A stretch of DNA of 64,000 nt, taken from NCBI GenBank assembly GCA_945872085.1, contig CAMBYG010000001.1, positions 98,297 through 162,296 of the forward strand. The letters are read 5' to 3'. Under the pieces are notes generated by a model. That model was given only the letters and a program-made list of their open reading frames with translations. It did not search any database and was not told where the DNA came from. The position numbers and the translations under genes were made by a program. Positions 8,240 through 17,405 of this stretch are shown here, in pieces. Every line of letters starts with the position of its first letter. Position 1 is the first letter of the stretch. The DNA comes from Chitinophaga pinensis (GTDB taxonomy: Bacteria > Bacteroidota > Bacteroidia > Chitinophagales > Chitinophagaceae).

Positions 8240-10311
8240 TTCAAATACTTTTTATTGCTCAAATAAGAAAATGTTTCGGTTTGCGAGCGCAGCTTTTTTG
8301 CTTTAGCTGCTGGCAACACATACGTATTCATTTGTTCGTTATCTAAGATACGACCTTTTACATTTTCCTGCAATTGTATAGCCAAAATATCTTTCAATTC
8401 TTCTGCAATCAGCGGATCTAAAATTGGACAAGCCACTTCTATGCGATGATCTAAATTGCGCACCATCCAATCGGCAGAAGAGATAAAGGTTTTGGCTTGC
8501 TTGCCCGTACCAAAAACAAATACGCGCGCATGCTCTAAATACTGATCTACAATACTGATGGCCTTTATCGGTTTTTTAAACGCTGCTAATTCTGTTATGG
8601 CGCAGCAGATTCCTCTTATGATCAAGTGCACCGGCACCCCATCTTTTGCAGCATCATACAATTTTTCTATCAGCGCTTCATCTACCAAGCTGTTCAGCTT
8701 TATGATCATTTGCCCTTGCTTATTATTTTTATGCTGCTTTATTTCTTGCTGTATTAAATTTAAAAAATAGGGCCGCATATGCTTCGGTGTTGCCACAAGC
8801 AATTTCAAATTGTCGAGCGGATTTTTTTTGAGCTGCGGTTTTTCTATATACATAAATACCGCATTCACATCGCGTAAGATTTGCGTATGACTGGTAAACA
8901 ATAAATGATCGCCATATACCTTCGAGGTCGATTCGTTGAAGTTGCCCGTAGCTATAAAACCGTAGTATTTAATGCGGTTGAATTGCTTCTTTTTAATCAC
9001 ACATAATTTGGCATGCACTTTCATATTCGGCATGCCTATTAGCACCTTCACGCCCTCTTCTTCCAATACCGCTTTCCAATGCAGATTGGCTTCTTCATCA
9101 AAACGCGCACGGAGCTCTAGCACCACCGTTACTTCTTTACCATTGCGCACCGCATTGAGCAAGGCATTGATGATTTTAGAATCTTTAGCCAATCGATAGC
9201 AAGTAATTTTTACACTTTGCACAAAAGGATCAATGGCTGCTTCGCGCAATAAATCAATCACGGAGTCGAAGGAATGGTAGGGCAAATGCAACATCACATC
9301 GCGCTGCTCCAATACACTCATAATTCTGCAGGGCTGCGTAAGCAAAGGATGAATAAATGGTTTTGGTCGCTCGGCATAGGTGCTAAATACCGATTTCGGA
9401 AAATCCATAAAATCTTTGAAATTATGAATGCGGCCGCCGGCAATCAAATTATCTTTTTTAGAAAGGTTGAGGCGCTTGATTAAAAAATCTAAAAGCCTAG
9501 GGTCTATTTGTTTGTCGTATACAAAACGAGTGGCTTTCCCTTTCTTTCTATTCTTCAACCCTTTCTCTAGCTCTTCTACTACATTGGAGTGAAAATCGTT
9601 ATCGATCTCCAACTCCGCATCGCGGGTCAATTTTACGATATGACTCGAGAATTGATTATAACCAAAAGGCGCGAAGAGATTCGATAAGTTGAAGCGAATA
9701 ATATCTTCTAATAAAATGACGTGCACTTCTTTTTTACTGTCGGGCAATATCACAAAGCGCGGCAAGGTTTTAGACGGAATATCTATTAAGGCATACGATT
9801 GCAAATTGGTATGCGCGGCATTGCCCATTACACAAGCCAAGTAGATATGCTTATCTCTCAAGAATGGCGTATGCGGCATGCTCTCTATCATGAGCGGCAC
9901 AATTCTTGAGCGCACCTGATCTTCGAAATAGCTTTTTACAAATTGCTTTTGTGCGGCATTGAGCTGACGCTCATTTTTAAAATAAATATGGTGCTTTTTT
10001 TCTAACTGTGTTATGATGCTCGAAAAAGTTTTATCAAAAACACGTTGTTGCTCTACTACGGTATCGTGAATTTGCTTAAGTATTTTTTCCGGATGCGCTT
10101 CGGCATGAAATTTATTAAAGGCACTGATGGTTTTCATTTTATTAAGCGTAGCTACACGCACTCTAAAAAACTCATCGAGGTTATTAGAAAAAATGCCTAA
10201 AAATTTGAGTCGGTCGTAGAGATGCACGCTTTCGTCCATCGCTTCTTGCAATACGCGCTCATTAAAGGCTAGCCAGCTAATATCGCGGATAATGGTCTGC
10301 TTTGTTTTCAA
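8236..10311 (-). CDS. ppk1: Polyphosphate kinase 1
   Basis: This 691-residue enzyme reversibly polymerises ATP gamma-phosphate into polyphosphate. The N-terminal domain begins at once with ISWLAFNERVLQEA, matching the usual SWL-FN-RVL-EA motif. The autophosphorylated histidine is His433 in VHAKLCVIKK (His435 in E. coli), and a second conserved histidine is His622 in DHRIEVACP. The phospholipase-D-like C-terminal domains are complete. The start codon is TTG at 10309-10311; no in-frame ATG occurs until codon 25, inside the conserved motif. It forms an operon with ppx, with a 4-bp overlap. Having synthesis and breakdown genes coupled suggests co-control of polyphosphate level. Confidence 0.95.
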   Translation of the reverse strand: MKTKQTIIRDISWLAFNERVLQEAMDESVHLYDRLKFLGIFSNNLDEFFRVRVATLNKMKTISAFNKFHAEAHPEKILKQIHDTVVEQQRVFDKTFSSIITQLEKKHHIYFKNERQLNAAQKQFVKSYFEDQVRSRIVPLMIESMPHTPFLRDKHIYLACVMGNAAHTNLQSYALIDIPSKTLPRFVILPDSKKEVHVILLEDIIRFNLSNLFAPFGYNQFSSHIVKLTRDAELEIDNDFHSNVVEELEKGLKNRKKGKATRFVYDKQIDPRLLDFLIKRLNLSKKDNLIAGGRIHNFKDFMDFPKSVFSTYAERPKPFIHPLLTQPCRIMSVLEQRDVMLHLPYHSFDSVIDLLREAAIDPFVQSVKITCYRLAKDSKIINALLNAVRNGKEVTVVLELRARFDEEANLHWKAVLEEEGVKVLIGMPNMKVHAKLCVIKKKQFNRIKYYGFIATGNFNESTSKVYGDHLLFTSHTQILRDVNAVFMYIEKPQLKKNPLDNLKLLVATPKHMRPYFLNLIQQEIKQHKNNKQGQMIIKLNSLVDEALIEKLYDAAKDGVPVHLIIRGICCAITELAAFKKPIKAISIVDQYLEHARVFVFGTGKQAKTFISSADWMVRNLDHRIEVACPILDPLIAEELKDILAIQLQENVKGRILDNEQMNTYVLPAAKAKKLRSQTETFSYLSNKKYLN

Positions 10312-10382
10312 AATATAAAATTGTAACGCAAATTTACTAGCGCAAGCGCTTAGCCAATATTAATTAATTGTAAACAATCGCA

Positions 10383-10973
10383 TTACTCTAATGCTAAAAA
10401 TTGCACTTTGCCGGTAGCAATATTATAGATTGCTGGCACCACGCCTACTTTCCCTTCGGCCACTAGGGCTTTTATAATCGGACTGCGTTCGGTAATTTCT
10501 CTCGCACCAATCAATGCATTGGTTTTGGTTACTTCATACTCAAACAATTCGTATTGATTTTCTTTGTTTATTGTTTTCGCTACTTCGTCTACCGCTGGTT
10601 CTATTTTTTCTATCAACTCGCTTAAGTGGCCCAAACGAATATGATTGCAAGCGCCTTTGATAGCCCCGCAATTGGTATGCCCCAGCACTACAATCAATTT
10701 GCTCCCCACCACCGAAGTAGCATATTCCAAACTGCCCAAGATACCATTCGTCACTACATTGCCGGCAATGCGAATACTAAAAATATCGCCAAAGCCTTGA
10801 TCAAATATCAGTTCGGCCGCTGTTCTCGAATCCATGCAACTCACAATAGCCGCAAAGGGACGCTGATTATCTTTAAGCTGGTTTAAAACTTCTAGATGAT
10901 CTCTATCCTTTTTTAAATTATTTAGAAATCTAAAATTTCCTTCTTTCAATAATTGTAAACTATGTTCGGGCAT
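10383..10973 (-). CDS. can: Beta-class carbonic anhydrase
   Basis: This 196-residue zinc enzyme interconverts CO2 and bicarbonate. The zinc ligands and acid are visible: Cys46 and Asp48 with Arg50 in SCMDSR, and His99 and Cys102 in GHTNCGA. The length fits the bacterial beta class. It begins 11 bp after the stop of a SulP transporter gene, so the two are one transcript. SulP-carbonic anhydrase pairs are a recognised arrangement and point to bicarbonate as the transporter substrate. Confidence 0.92.
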   Translation of the reverse strand: MPEHSLQLLKEGNFRFLNNLKKDRDHLEVLNQLKDNQRPFAAIVSCMDSRTAAELIFDQGFGDIFSIRIAGNVVTNGILGSLEYATSVVGSKLIVVLGHTNCGAIKGACNHIRLGHLSELIEKIEPAVDEVAKTINKENQYELFEYEVTKTNALIGAREITERSPIIKALVAEGKVGVVPAIYNIATGKVQFLALE

Positions 10974-10984
10974 ACGCTAAGGTA

Positions 10985-12631
10985 TTAATTTTTTAATTGC
11001 TGAATTAATTTATGATGATTGCCGGCAAATCGCTTTGGCAATTCATCAAGATACGCTAAGGAACTTAATAATTCTGTTTCGCTAGCGGTATCTTTTAATT
11101 TATATCGATTGCTAAAACCAATCATGGCTGCTTGTATATTGCGCTCTACTGCTTTTATTTCCTGAAATTCTCTTATTAATTCTATGACATCATAATCGAT
11201 ATATTCATTCAAACGAGCATCGAGCACCAAAAAGCTATTATTTGGCAAAAGCTCTAGCGCTTCTTTAATGCTTGCTTTGTTTAAAAAAGAAACTACCTGA
11301 GCCAATTCTATTTTTATAATTTGTGTAGTGCTATAAATGCTGCGTTGAAAATAAAAGGGCGCATGCATATTACGCTTCAAGATATAAAAAACACTCACCA
11401 GCAAACCAATGCAAACCCCTTTCAGCAAATCGGTAGCTACTACAGCTACAATGGTTACTAGGAAAGGAATAAACTGACTCAGTCCGCCCTCTTTATAGAT
11501 ATGTTTAAATATAGCCGGTTTGCATAGTTTATATCCCGTAGCTATTAAGATAGCTACCAATGCAGCTTTAGGTATCCAATTTAAATAGTGCGGTATTGCC
11601 AGTACGCAAATCAATAGTAAAACCCCATGCAAAATGGCAGACATTTTACTTTTAGCTCCGGCATTCAAATTTGCCGAAGAGCGCACAGTCACCGAGGTGA
11701 TAGGCATACCGCCTATCAATCCGTTTATGATATTACCTATTCCTTGTGCACGCAACTCTACATCGGTAGGGGTTACGTTTTTATGCGGATCCAATTTGTC
11801 GATAGCTTCTATACTCAAGAGGGTTTCTATAGAGGCCACCAGAGCAATTTCTATACCTACAATCCATACCTCAGGCATGGTAAAACCTTTTAGGTTGGGG
11901 AATAAAAAATGACTGCCAAATTCTGATAAAGATTTAGCAATAGGGATATGAACAAAATGGGCTTGTTCTAATTCTAAATTTGGATAAAAATATTGGTAAA
12001 GCAAAACGCCCAATACCGATACCAATACAACGATTAATCCGCTAGGTAGTTTATTGATTTTTTTGGCATAGCTACTTTGCCAAAAGAAAATAATCACTAA
12101 ACCCAAAAGGGTAATGAGCAATACGCCATAATGGATATGATGAAACGCCTCATTCAAAAAACTGAAGGAGATACCATCTTCGGCATCTAAAAGCTCCGAC
12201 CATTTTTGTTTGTGAAAACCAAATGCTTCGGGCAATTGTTTGATGATGATGGTGATGCCTATTGCGGCTAGCATGCCTTCTATAACACTTGTAGGGATAT
12301 AATCGGCTATAAAACCCGCTTTCAAAATACCGAGCACCAATTGTATGCAACCCGCTATGAGCACAGCGCATAAAAATAATTCGTAGGATTGCAATTGTAG
12401 TACGGCAGCTAAAACAATGGCCGTAAGGCCCGCAGTCGGACCCGATACACTCAAGGACGATTTACTCCAGGCGCCCACTACAATACCCCCAATAACCCCT
12501 GCTATAACGCCAGAAAAAATAGGCGCACCTGAGGCTTGAGCAATACCTAAACATAGCGGCAAGGCCACTAAAAAAACAACGATACTCGATGCAAAATTGG
12601 CTTGCACAGATTTTATGACTTTCGAAAACAT
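10985..12631 (-). CDS. SulP-family anion (probable bicarbonate) transporter with STAS domain
   Basis: This polytopic inner-membrane protein has about 548 residues. The ATG at 12631 (MFSKVIKSVQANF) was chosen over one at 12688, which would overlap the preceding small gene and add an aromatic-rich stretch without precedent in the family. Transmembrane helices start near residue 13 with SSIVVFLVALPLCLGIAQASG, the family's first helix and substrate loop. Further conserved parts are SGPTAGLT and GGMPITSVTVRSS. The C-terminal 110 or so residues form a STAS domain (SFLVLDARLNEYID...). Family substrates include sulfate, bicarbonate and dicarboxylates; the carbonic anhydrase gene 11 bp downstream favours bicarbonate. 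Confidence 0.88.
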   Translation of the reverse strand: MFSKVIKSVQANFASSIVVFLVALPLCLGIAQASGAPIFSGVIAGVIGGIVVGAWSKSSLSVSGPTAGLTAIVLAAVLQLQSYELFLCAVLIAGCIQLVLGILKAGFIADYIPTSVIEGMLAAIGITIIIKQLPEAFGFHKQKWSELLDAEDGISFSFLNEAFHHIHYGVLLITLLGLVIIFFWQSSYAKKINKLPSGLIVVLVSVLGVLLYQYFYPNLELEQAHFVHIPIAKSLSEFGSHFLFPNLKGFTMPEVWIVGIEIALVASIETLLSIEAIDKLDPHKNVTPTDVELRAQGIGNIINGLIGGMPITSVTVRSSANLNAGAKSKMSAILHGVLLLICVLAIPHYLNWIPKAALVAILIATGYKLCKPAIFKHIYKEGGLSQFIPFLVTIVAVVATDLLKGVCIGLLVSVFYILKRNMHAPFYFQRSIYSTTQIIKIELAQVVSFLNKASIKEALELLPNNSFLVLDARLNEYIDYDVIELIREFQEIKAVERNIQAAMIGFSNRYKLKDTASETELLSSLAYLDELPKRFAGNHHKLIQQLKN

Positions 12632-12677
12632 GTAGAAAAAATAAAAAAAAGAAAAGGTATAAATAGGCAATCGATAC

Positions 12678-12986
12678 TTATACCCCATTCGGAGGAGGGG
12701 TGTGCACTTCTGCTATAGGAGAAACTATATTTTGATTATGATTATGCATATTAAAATGCTTCAGAACAATAGCTAATGTGTTTGATACATATACTATTCT
12801 GGAACCACCTGTAATTACAAATTCAAATTCTTCAAGTAAATTTAAACGACCATCTTGATCGTCATCTCCAAAATCGGTATCAGCTGAAGTGTTATATTCT
12901 ATATTGGACAATTGACACACAATACCCTGCTTAAAAACCATAGTTGATAAGAAAAGTATAATGATAAATTTAGCCAGCACTTGCAT
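12678..12986 (-). CDS. Small secreted protein with one EF-hand-like loop
   Basis: This 102-residue protein is not assigned to a known family. It starts with a plausible Sec signal peptide (residues 1 to about 25, ending near GIVCQ). Residues 41-52 (DDDQDGRLNLLE) fit a canonical EF-hand loop: Asp at positions 1, 3 and 5, Gly at 6, a hydrophobic residue at 8 and Glu at 12. The tail is rich in His, Asn and Pro. A TAnnTTTG box ends 5 bases before its ATG, which supports a real gene. It lies directly upstream of sulP-can on the same strand, with its stop 47 bp before the chosen SulP start, so co-transcription is likely. A calcium-linked envelope role is only a guess. Confidence 0.6.
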   Translation of the reverse strand: MQVLAKFIIILFLSTMVFKQGIVCQLSNIEYNTSADTDFGDDDQDGRLNLLEEFEFVITGGSRIVYVSNTLAIVLKHFNMHNHNQNIVSPIAEVHTPPPNGV

Positions 12987-12991
12987 TATTT

Positions 12992-12999
12992 CAAAAATA
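12992..12999 (-). promoter_or_regulatory. -7 box (TATTTTTG) before the EF-hand-like gene
   Basis: On the minus strand this matches TAnnTTTG and ends 5 bases before the ATG at 12986, so the transcript would have almost no leader. No clear TTTG -33 box is seen. It probably drives the small gene and the sulP-can genes behind it. Confidence 0.45.
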
Positions 13000-13041
13000 A
13001 AGAAAAAAAATGATCATTATTTTTTCTGTGTGTTAATTTAA

Positions 13042-13075
13042 AATAAAAAAAAAGCCTTCATTAAATGAAGGCTTT
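13042..13075 (-). terminator. Intrinsic terminator of tRNA-Lys
   Basis: A 10-bp stem (13052-13061 with 13065-13074) is followed on the minus strand by a run of nine U residues. It stands 5 bases after the mature 3' end of tRNA-Lys, which it terminates. Confidence 0.85.
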
Positions 13076-13079
13076 TATG

Positions 13080-13152
13080 TGATCCCGTTGGGACTCGAAC
13101 CCAAGACCCCATCATTAAAAGTGATGTGCTCTACCAACTGAGCTACGAGATC
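13080..13152 (-). tRNA. tRNA-Lys (anticodon TTT)
   Basis: This 73-nt cloverleaf lies on the minus strand. The 7-bp acceptor stem pairs 13146-13152 with 13081-13087 and includes one G-T pair. The D-arm reads GCTCAGTTGGTAGAGC, the anticodon loop CTTTTAA sits on a CATCA/TGATG stem, and the T-loop is GGTTCGAGTCC. The discriminator base is A and CCA is not encoded. It has its own promoter and terminator, so it is a single-gene unit. Confidence 0.97.
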
Positions 13153-13180
13153 ATCCCACTGTTCAAAACTGAACGGGCAG

Positions 13181-13211
13181 CAAAGATAATTATTATTCTA
13201 TTTTAATCAAA
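13181..13211 (-). promoter_or_regulatory. Promoter of tRNA-Lys (TTTG-19-TATCTTTG)
   Basis: On the minus strand a TTTG (13208-13211) is separated by 19 bases from TATCTTTG (13181-13188), a full match to the Bacteroidota housekeeping promoter. Transcription should begin near 13177, giving a leader of about 25 nt. That leader contains a small hairpin (13162-13175, GTTCA/TGAAC arms) before the mature tRNA. Confidence 0.85.
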
Positions 13212-13250
13212 TCTTTTTTTAAGTTTTTTTATTTTATTTTTTATGCCTTT

Positions 13251-15701
13251 TTAAAACTTCACGATCAACTTCAAATTGAGCAATCTACTCGTAAGCCTAT
13301 TGGGCACCGCAAAGGTTTTGCCACTACTCTGATCTTGCACCCATGTGTAAGAAAGCGTGTTTTGAATGCCTAATAAATTAAACACTTCTAAACTCAACCA
13401 AGCGGAATTTATTTTTTTGTGTGCCGCTGTAGTCGCCGCTTCTTGCGACTTGCGTTTAAATAATTGCGCACTAAAACCAATATCTACCCGCTTATAACTT
13501 GGCAAGCGCAAGGTATCGGAATACCGAATAGCATCGGGCGGACCAAAAGGCAATCCCGTGCCGTACATAAAATTAAGATGCACTTTGACATTTTCGTTAT
13601 TGGGCAAATAATCTTCGAAATACATACCCAACATCAAACGCTGATCGCTAGGCCTTGGTATAAAGCCTGGACGAACAATTGCCGAATCGGCACCGGCAAT
13701 ATTTTTTAGGGTATAAAAATCATCTTTCAAATCTTCGGCTGTTTTCATTAAGCCAACACTAATCCAAGAGGTAGCATTTTTAACTAAGTCGCCATAAAAA
13801 CGGGTTTCTATACCATAGGCATATCCACTCGAATTGCTTTTGCCAAAATAACGAATGCGAATATTGTCATACTCGTAGGGCACTAAATCCCATAATTTTT
13901 TATAATAAATTTCATTGGTAATGCGCAATGATCGTCGGCCCCAGCGTGCATTATAATCATAGCCCAATACGGCATGCATCGATTTTTGCGATAATAAGGC
14001 GGTATTTAAAACCCCTTCTAAATTGCGCATTTCTCTATACAAAGGTGGCTGTGCATACCAACCCAAAGCTGCGCGCATAACCACATCGCGTTGCCACTTG
14101 GGTTTGTACGCTACTTGCATACGAGGCGACACAACAAGTTCTTTATTTAAAAAATCATAGTTGAACCGAACGCCTACCGAAAAGGTGAGATCTAGCGAAT
14201 CGTTCCACTTAAAATTATTTTGTATAAAGCCTTGTACTTTTTCATAGCTCAAATTGGCATTGCTCCGATACGATTTCATCATCGTCAATTGCGCCGGATT
14301 ATAAGGCTGCGTGAAACCCGCCGAATCTCTGCGCTCCCACTCGAGCAACTGATCTTGGATGGCAATAGATTGCAAATCGGCACCCCATAACCAAACTTGT
14401 TTTTTATGAATATAGGAGCCCCGATGACCGATACTTTTTTGCTGCACCTGCAAAAAATTGCGGGCATAATTTTGAATCACTCCGGTGCCTAAATAGGTTT
14501 TCACTTGTCCGAAATTAGCTTTGCCCAAATCGGTTTCCAGCTCACCCAACAAATACTCGCCACTGATATCGTAGCTTTCTTTTTCGTTGCTAAAATAAGC
14601 GCTCGCTAAAAATTTTAAACGCAGATTTTTATTAGGTCGATACGTGGTAGATAGGCCCATGAATTTGGTATCGAACTGATCGAGCTCGGCACCGGTATAA
14701 AACATGCGCAACTGATAAGCTTTATTCACTAAACCAAAACTAGAGGTTTGCTCTTCGGGTAAAAAATTAAACCGATTGCGTGCATAATTGCCTAAAAATT
14801 CCCATTCCCATTGTTCATTTACTTTATAATTGAGGAGGGTTTGCACATCGGTAAAAGAAGGATTATAAACGCCTTTGGTAGGCTGTGCTTGTAGCAAATA
14901 TTGATTGGTTTTTTGTCGGAGCCCAACTAAATAACTGAGCTTATTATTTTTGGTGGCACCCTCGAGGTGCAAGCTGCCGCCCAATAAACTCAGCGAAGCC
15001 GAGCCGGCAAATTGCTTGGGTTTTTTGTAGGTAATGTCTAAAACGCTCGACATTTTATCGCCGTATTTCGATTGAAAGCCGCCAACAGAAAACTGCACAT
15101 GACTGGCAAGGTCGGCATTTACAAAACTAAGTCCTTCTTGCTGACCGCTGCGCACTAAGAAAGGACGTGTAATCTCAAAGTCGTTTACGTACACTAAATT
15201 CTCATCGTAATTGCCGCCGCGCACATTATACTGTGAAGTGAGCTCATTAGTGCTGCCCACCAAGGTTTTAATAATCCCTTCAATACCGCCAATCGTACTG
15301 GGATTGATGCCCGCTTTAGAAGCATCAACGATGATAGCGCCCGCTTCAAAGCGTTGACGGTCGGCTTTTTTAACCACTTCTTTAATTTCGAAAATGCGTT
15401 CTTTCAATTGCACTTCCAATATTTTTGTTTCGTCTTTTTTTAATTGCAGCGTGTATTGCTGCGCTATAAAACCGGTTTTGCTCAAGCGCAAGGCGCCTTT
15501 TTTATCGGCTGTAATAGCTAATTGAAAAAAACCTTGTGCATCACTTACAGCTTGTTGCTGCTCAAAACTAATGAGCACATCGGCAACGGCACGCTGCTGC
15601 TCATCTTTGATACTCCCTTTAATCCATGCTTGCTGCGCATACAAGTGAGTTTGTAGCAGCAGACACAGCAATACGATAAAGGTTGAGCGTAAAAACTTCA
15701 T
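13251..15701 (-). CDS. TonB-dependent receptor with carboxypeptidase-regulatory-like domain
   Basis: This outer-membrane receptor has about 816 residues. The ATG at 15701 (MKFLRSTFIVLLCLLLQTHLYAQ, a clear signal peptide) is preferred over 15728. After the signal come a CarboxypepD_reg domain (AWIKGSIKDEQQ to about residue 100), a plug with the NVRGGNYDENLVYVNDFEI block, and a long beta-barrel ending in LKLIVKF with the usual terminal aromatic residue. It begins 32 bp after rpe and is the last gene of a tightly spaced minus-strand run with pyrD, terC, a TPR lipoprotein and rpe. The ligand is unknown; no SusD partner is present. Confidence 0.85.
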   Translation of the reverse strand: MKFLRSTFIVLLCLLLQTHLYAQQAWIKGSIKDEQQRAVADVLISFEQQQAVSDAQGFFQLAITADKKGALRLSKTGFIAQQYTLQLKKDETKILEVQLKERIFEIKEVVKKADRQRFEAGAIIVDASKAGINPSTIGGIEGIIKTLVGSTNELTSQYNVRGGNYDENLVYVNDFEITRPFLVRSGQQEGLSFVNADLASHVQFSVGGFQSKYGDKMSSVLDITYKKPKQFAGSASLSLLGGSLHLEGATKNNKLSYLVGLRQKTNQYLLQAQPTKGVYNPSFTDVQTLLNYKVNEQWEWEFLGNYARNRFNFLPEEQTSSFGLVNKAYQLRMFYTGAELDQFDTKFMGLSTTYRPNKNLRLKFLASAYFSNEKESYDISGEYLLGELETDLGKANFGQVKTYLGTGVIQNYARNFLQVQQKSIGHRGSYIHKKQVWLWGADLQSIAIQDQLLEWERRDSAGFTQPYNPAQLTMMKSYRSNANLSYEKVQGFIQNNFKWNDSLDLTFSVGVRFNYDFLNKELVVSPRMQVAYKPKWQRDVVMRAALGWYAQPPLYREMRNLEGVLNTALLSQKSMHAVLGYDYNARWGRRSLRITNEIYYKKLWDLVPYEYDNIRIRYFGKSNSSGYAYGIETRFYGDLVKNATSWISVGLMKTAEDLKDDFYTLKNIAGADSAIVRPGFIPRPSDQRLMLGMYFEDYLPNNENVKVHLNFMYGTGLPFGPPDAIRYSDTLRLPSYKRVDIGFSAQLFKRKSQEAATTAAHKKINSAWLSLEVFNLLGIQNTLSYTWVQDQSSGKTFAVPNRLTSRLLNLKLIVKF

Positions 15702-15733
15702 GTTAGTTATTAAACGAGAAAAGGGCAAACTTA

Positions 15734-16381
15734 TTATAGCTGTTTCAAAGCAGCTATGGCTGCAATTGGGTCGGCAGCCGAAAATACGGTATTGCCCGCC
15801 ACCAATACATCGGCACCAGCTGCAATAATAGAGGCTGCATTATCTAAGGTAACGCCGCCATCAATTTCAATTAATGCGCTACTACCCGACGCCACAATCA
15901 TTTGCTTCAGAGCTTTGATTTTATCGATGGTTTGTGGAATAAATTTCTGTCCACCAAAACCAGGGTTCACACTCATCAAGCAAAATACATCTACCTCTTG
16001 CACAATTGCCTCTAACTGATTGATAGCGGTATGCGGATTAACCGCTACACCGGCTTTCATACCCAATGCTTTAATATGTTGTAAGGTTCTATGCAAATGG
16101 ATACTCGCTTCTATATGCACACTCAATACATCGGCCCCTGCCTTGTGAAAAGCTTCTACATAGTTTTCGGGTTGCTCGATCATCAAATGTACATCGCATA
16201 CTTTTTTAGTGGCGCGTTTCATCGCTTGAATAACGGGTATGCCAAAAGAGATATTGGGTACAAAACGACCATCCATAACATCTAAATGAAACCAATCGGC
16301 CTCACTATTATTAATCATGTCGATATCTTTTTCTAAATGCAAAAAATTTGCAGAAAGCATGCTAGGTGCAATGAGTGCCAT
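15734..16381 (-). CDS. rpe: Ribulose-phosphate 3-epimerase
   Basis: This 215-residue TIM-barrel enzyme of the pentose phosphate pathway interconverts ribulose 5-phosphate and xylulose 5-phosphate. The diagnostic motifs are complete: HLDVMDGRFVPN (metal His and catalytic Asp), VHLMIEQP, MSVNPGFGGQKF and EIDGGV. The length is standard. It follows the TPR lipoprotein gene by 4 bp, so both belong to the same transcript. Confidence 0.96.
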   Translation of the reverse strand: MALIAPSMLSANFLHLEKDIDMINNSEADWFHLDVMDGRFVPNISFGIPVIQAMKRATKKVCDVHLMIEQPENYVEAFHKAGADVLSVHIEASIHLHRTLQHIKALGMKAGVAVNPHTAINQLEAIVQEVDVFCLMSVNPGFGGQKFIPQTIDKIKALKQMIVASGSSALIEIDGGVTLDNAASIIAAGADVLVAGNTVFSAADPIAAIAALKQL

Positions 16382-16385
16382 AGGA

Positions 16386-17405
16386 TTATTTTTTTATAAA
16401 AGGTTGAATACGTTGAATTGCGACTGTTGTGTTTTTATTTTTTGCGTCGAAGACTAAAGCTTGTTGATAATCTTCTTGTGCTTCGGCATATTTTTTCATC
16501 AGCTCTTTGCACAAGCCTCGGTTATAATACGCTTCTGCATTGGTAGGCTCCACCATGGTGATAATATCAAATTGTCGACTTGCCTTTTCTAAAGAATCTT
16601 CTTGCATTAATAACCAACCTAAATTAAAATAGGCTTTAGTATATTGATTGTCTTTAAAAATACATTGCTGATAGTATTCCTTAGCTTTTGGAATAGCGCC
16701 TTGTGCTTGGTAATAGTTGGCAATAGCAAATAAGGGAAATACATTACTCGTATCGATCTTAAAAGAATTTTGAAAATATTTTAAACACAGATCGTTTTTT
16801 TGCGCTGCATAGAGTAATCCCAATTGATCGATAGCCTCGGTATAATTGGGCTGCACTTGCACCGCCGTTTGAAAACTAGAAATAGCATGACTCGTGTCTT
16901 TGACATTTTTATAAATAATGCCTTTTAAAAAATAAGCTTCCGGATTGTATACATCTTTTTTGAGCACGGTATTAATTTCTGCAAAAGCCTTATTGTATTC
17001 TTTTAGGAAGACAAACATCTTCGCAATTTTTAAATGCGCCACCGGATCTTCGGGATCGAGCTGAATGGCTTTTTGCAACCATTGTACCGACCCACTGATA
17101 TCTTTATGCTCGAATAACAAATCGCCAATAACACTGAAATAAATGGCTTTTGTGGAATCTAAACGGCACGCCTGTTTAAAATCTAATAAACCAATAGAAT
17201 CTACCCCTAAAGCACAAAGTGCTCTACCACGATCGAAATAAAGCGCGGCCTCATCGGGCGAGCTCACAATTTTTTGCGTATACGGCTCAATGCTGGGCTC
17301 GTGATAAATAGCCGCATCGGTAAAGGATGTAGCCGATTTATTTTTGCAGGATACAAAACTAATTCCGGCAAGGGTAAGCACTACTATCGATTGGTATACC
17401 TTCAT
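16386..17405 (-). CDS. TPR-repeat lipoprotein
   Basis: This 339-residue protein has a short signal and lipobox (GISFVSC, lipidated Cys20), so it should be anchored in a membrane facing the periplasm. The rest is a run of about seven to eight tetratricopeptide repeats, visible as recurring A-Y--LG--Y---------A---F--A patterns such as AEAYYNRGLCKELMKKYAEA. TPR arrays bind other proteins; no enzymatic part is seen. Its ATG shares one base with the terC stop. The partner is unknown. Confidence 0.8.
   Translation of the reverse strand: MKVYQSIVVLTLAGISFVSCKNKSATSFTDAAIYHEPSIEPYTQKIVSSPDEAALYFDRGRALCALGVDSIGLLDFKQACRLDSTKAIYFSVIGDLLFEHKDISGSVQWLQKAIQLDPEDPVAHLKIAKMFVFLKEYNKAFAEINTVLKKDVYNPEAYFLKGIIYKNVKDTSHAISSFQTAVQVQPNYTEAIDQLGLLYAAQKNDLCLKYFQNSFKIDTSNVFPLFAIANYYQAQGAIPKAKEYYQQCIFKDNQYTKAYFNLGWLLMQEDSLEKASRQFDIITMVEPTNAEAYYNRGLCKELMKKYAEAQEDYQQALVFDAKNKNTTVAIQRIQPFIKK

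Noticed and set aside
12150-12371. Minus-strand frame with a poly-His stretch inside the SulP gene
   Set aside because: It is an alternative frame of the transporter on the same strand. The His run comes from a GAT/ATG-rich helix sequence and there is no promoter or family match.
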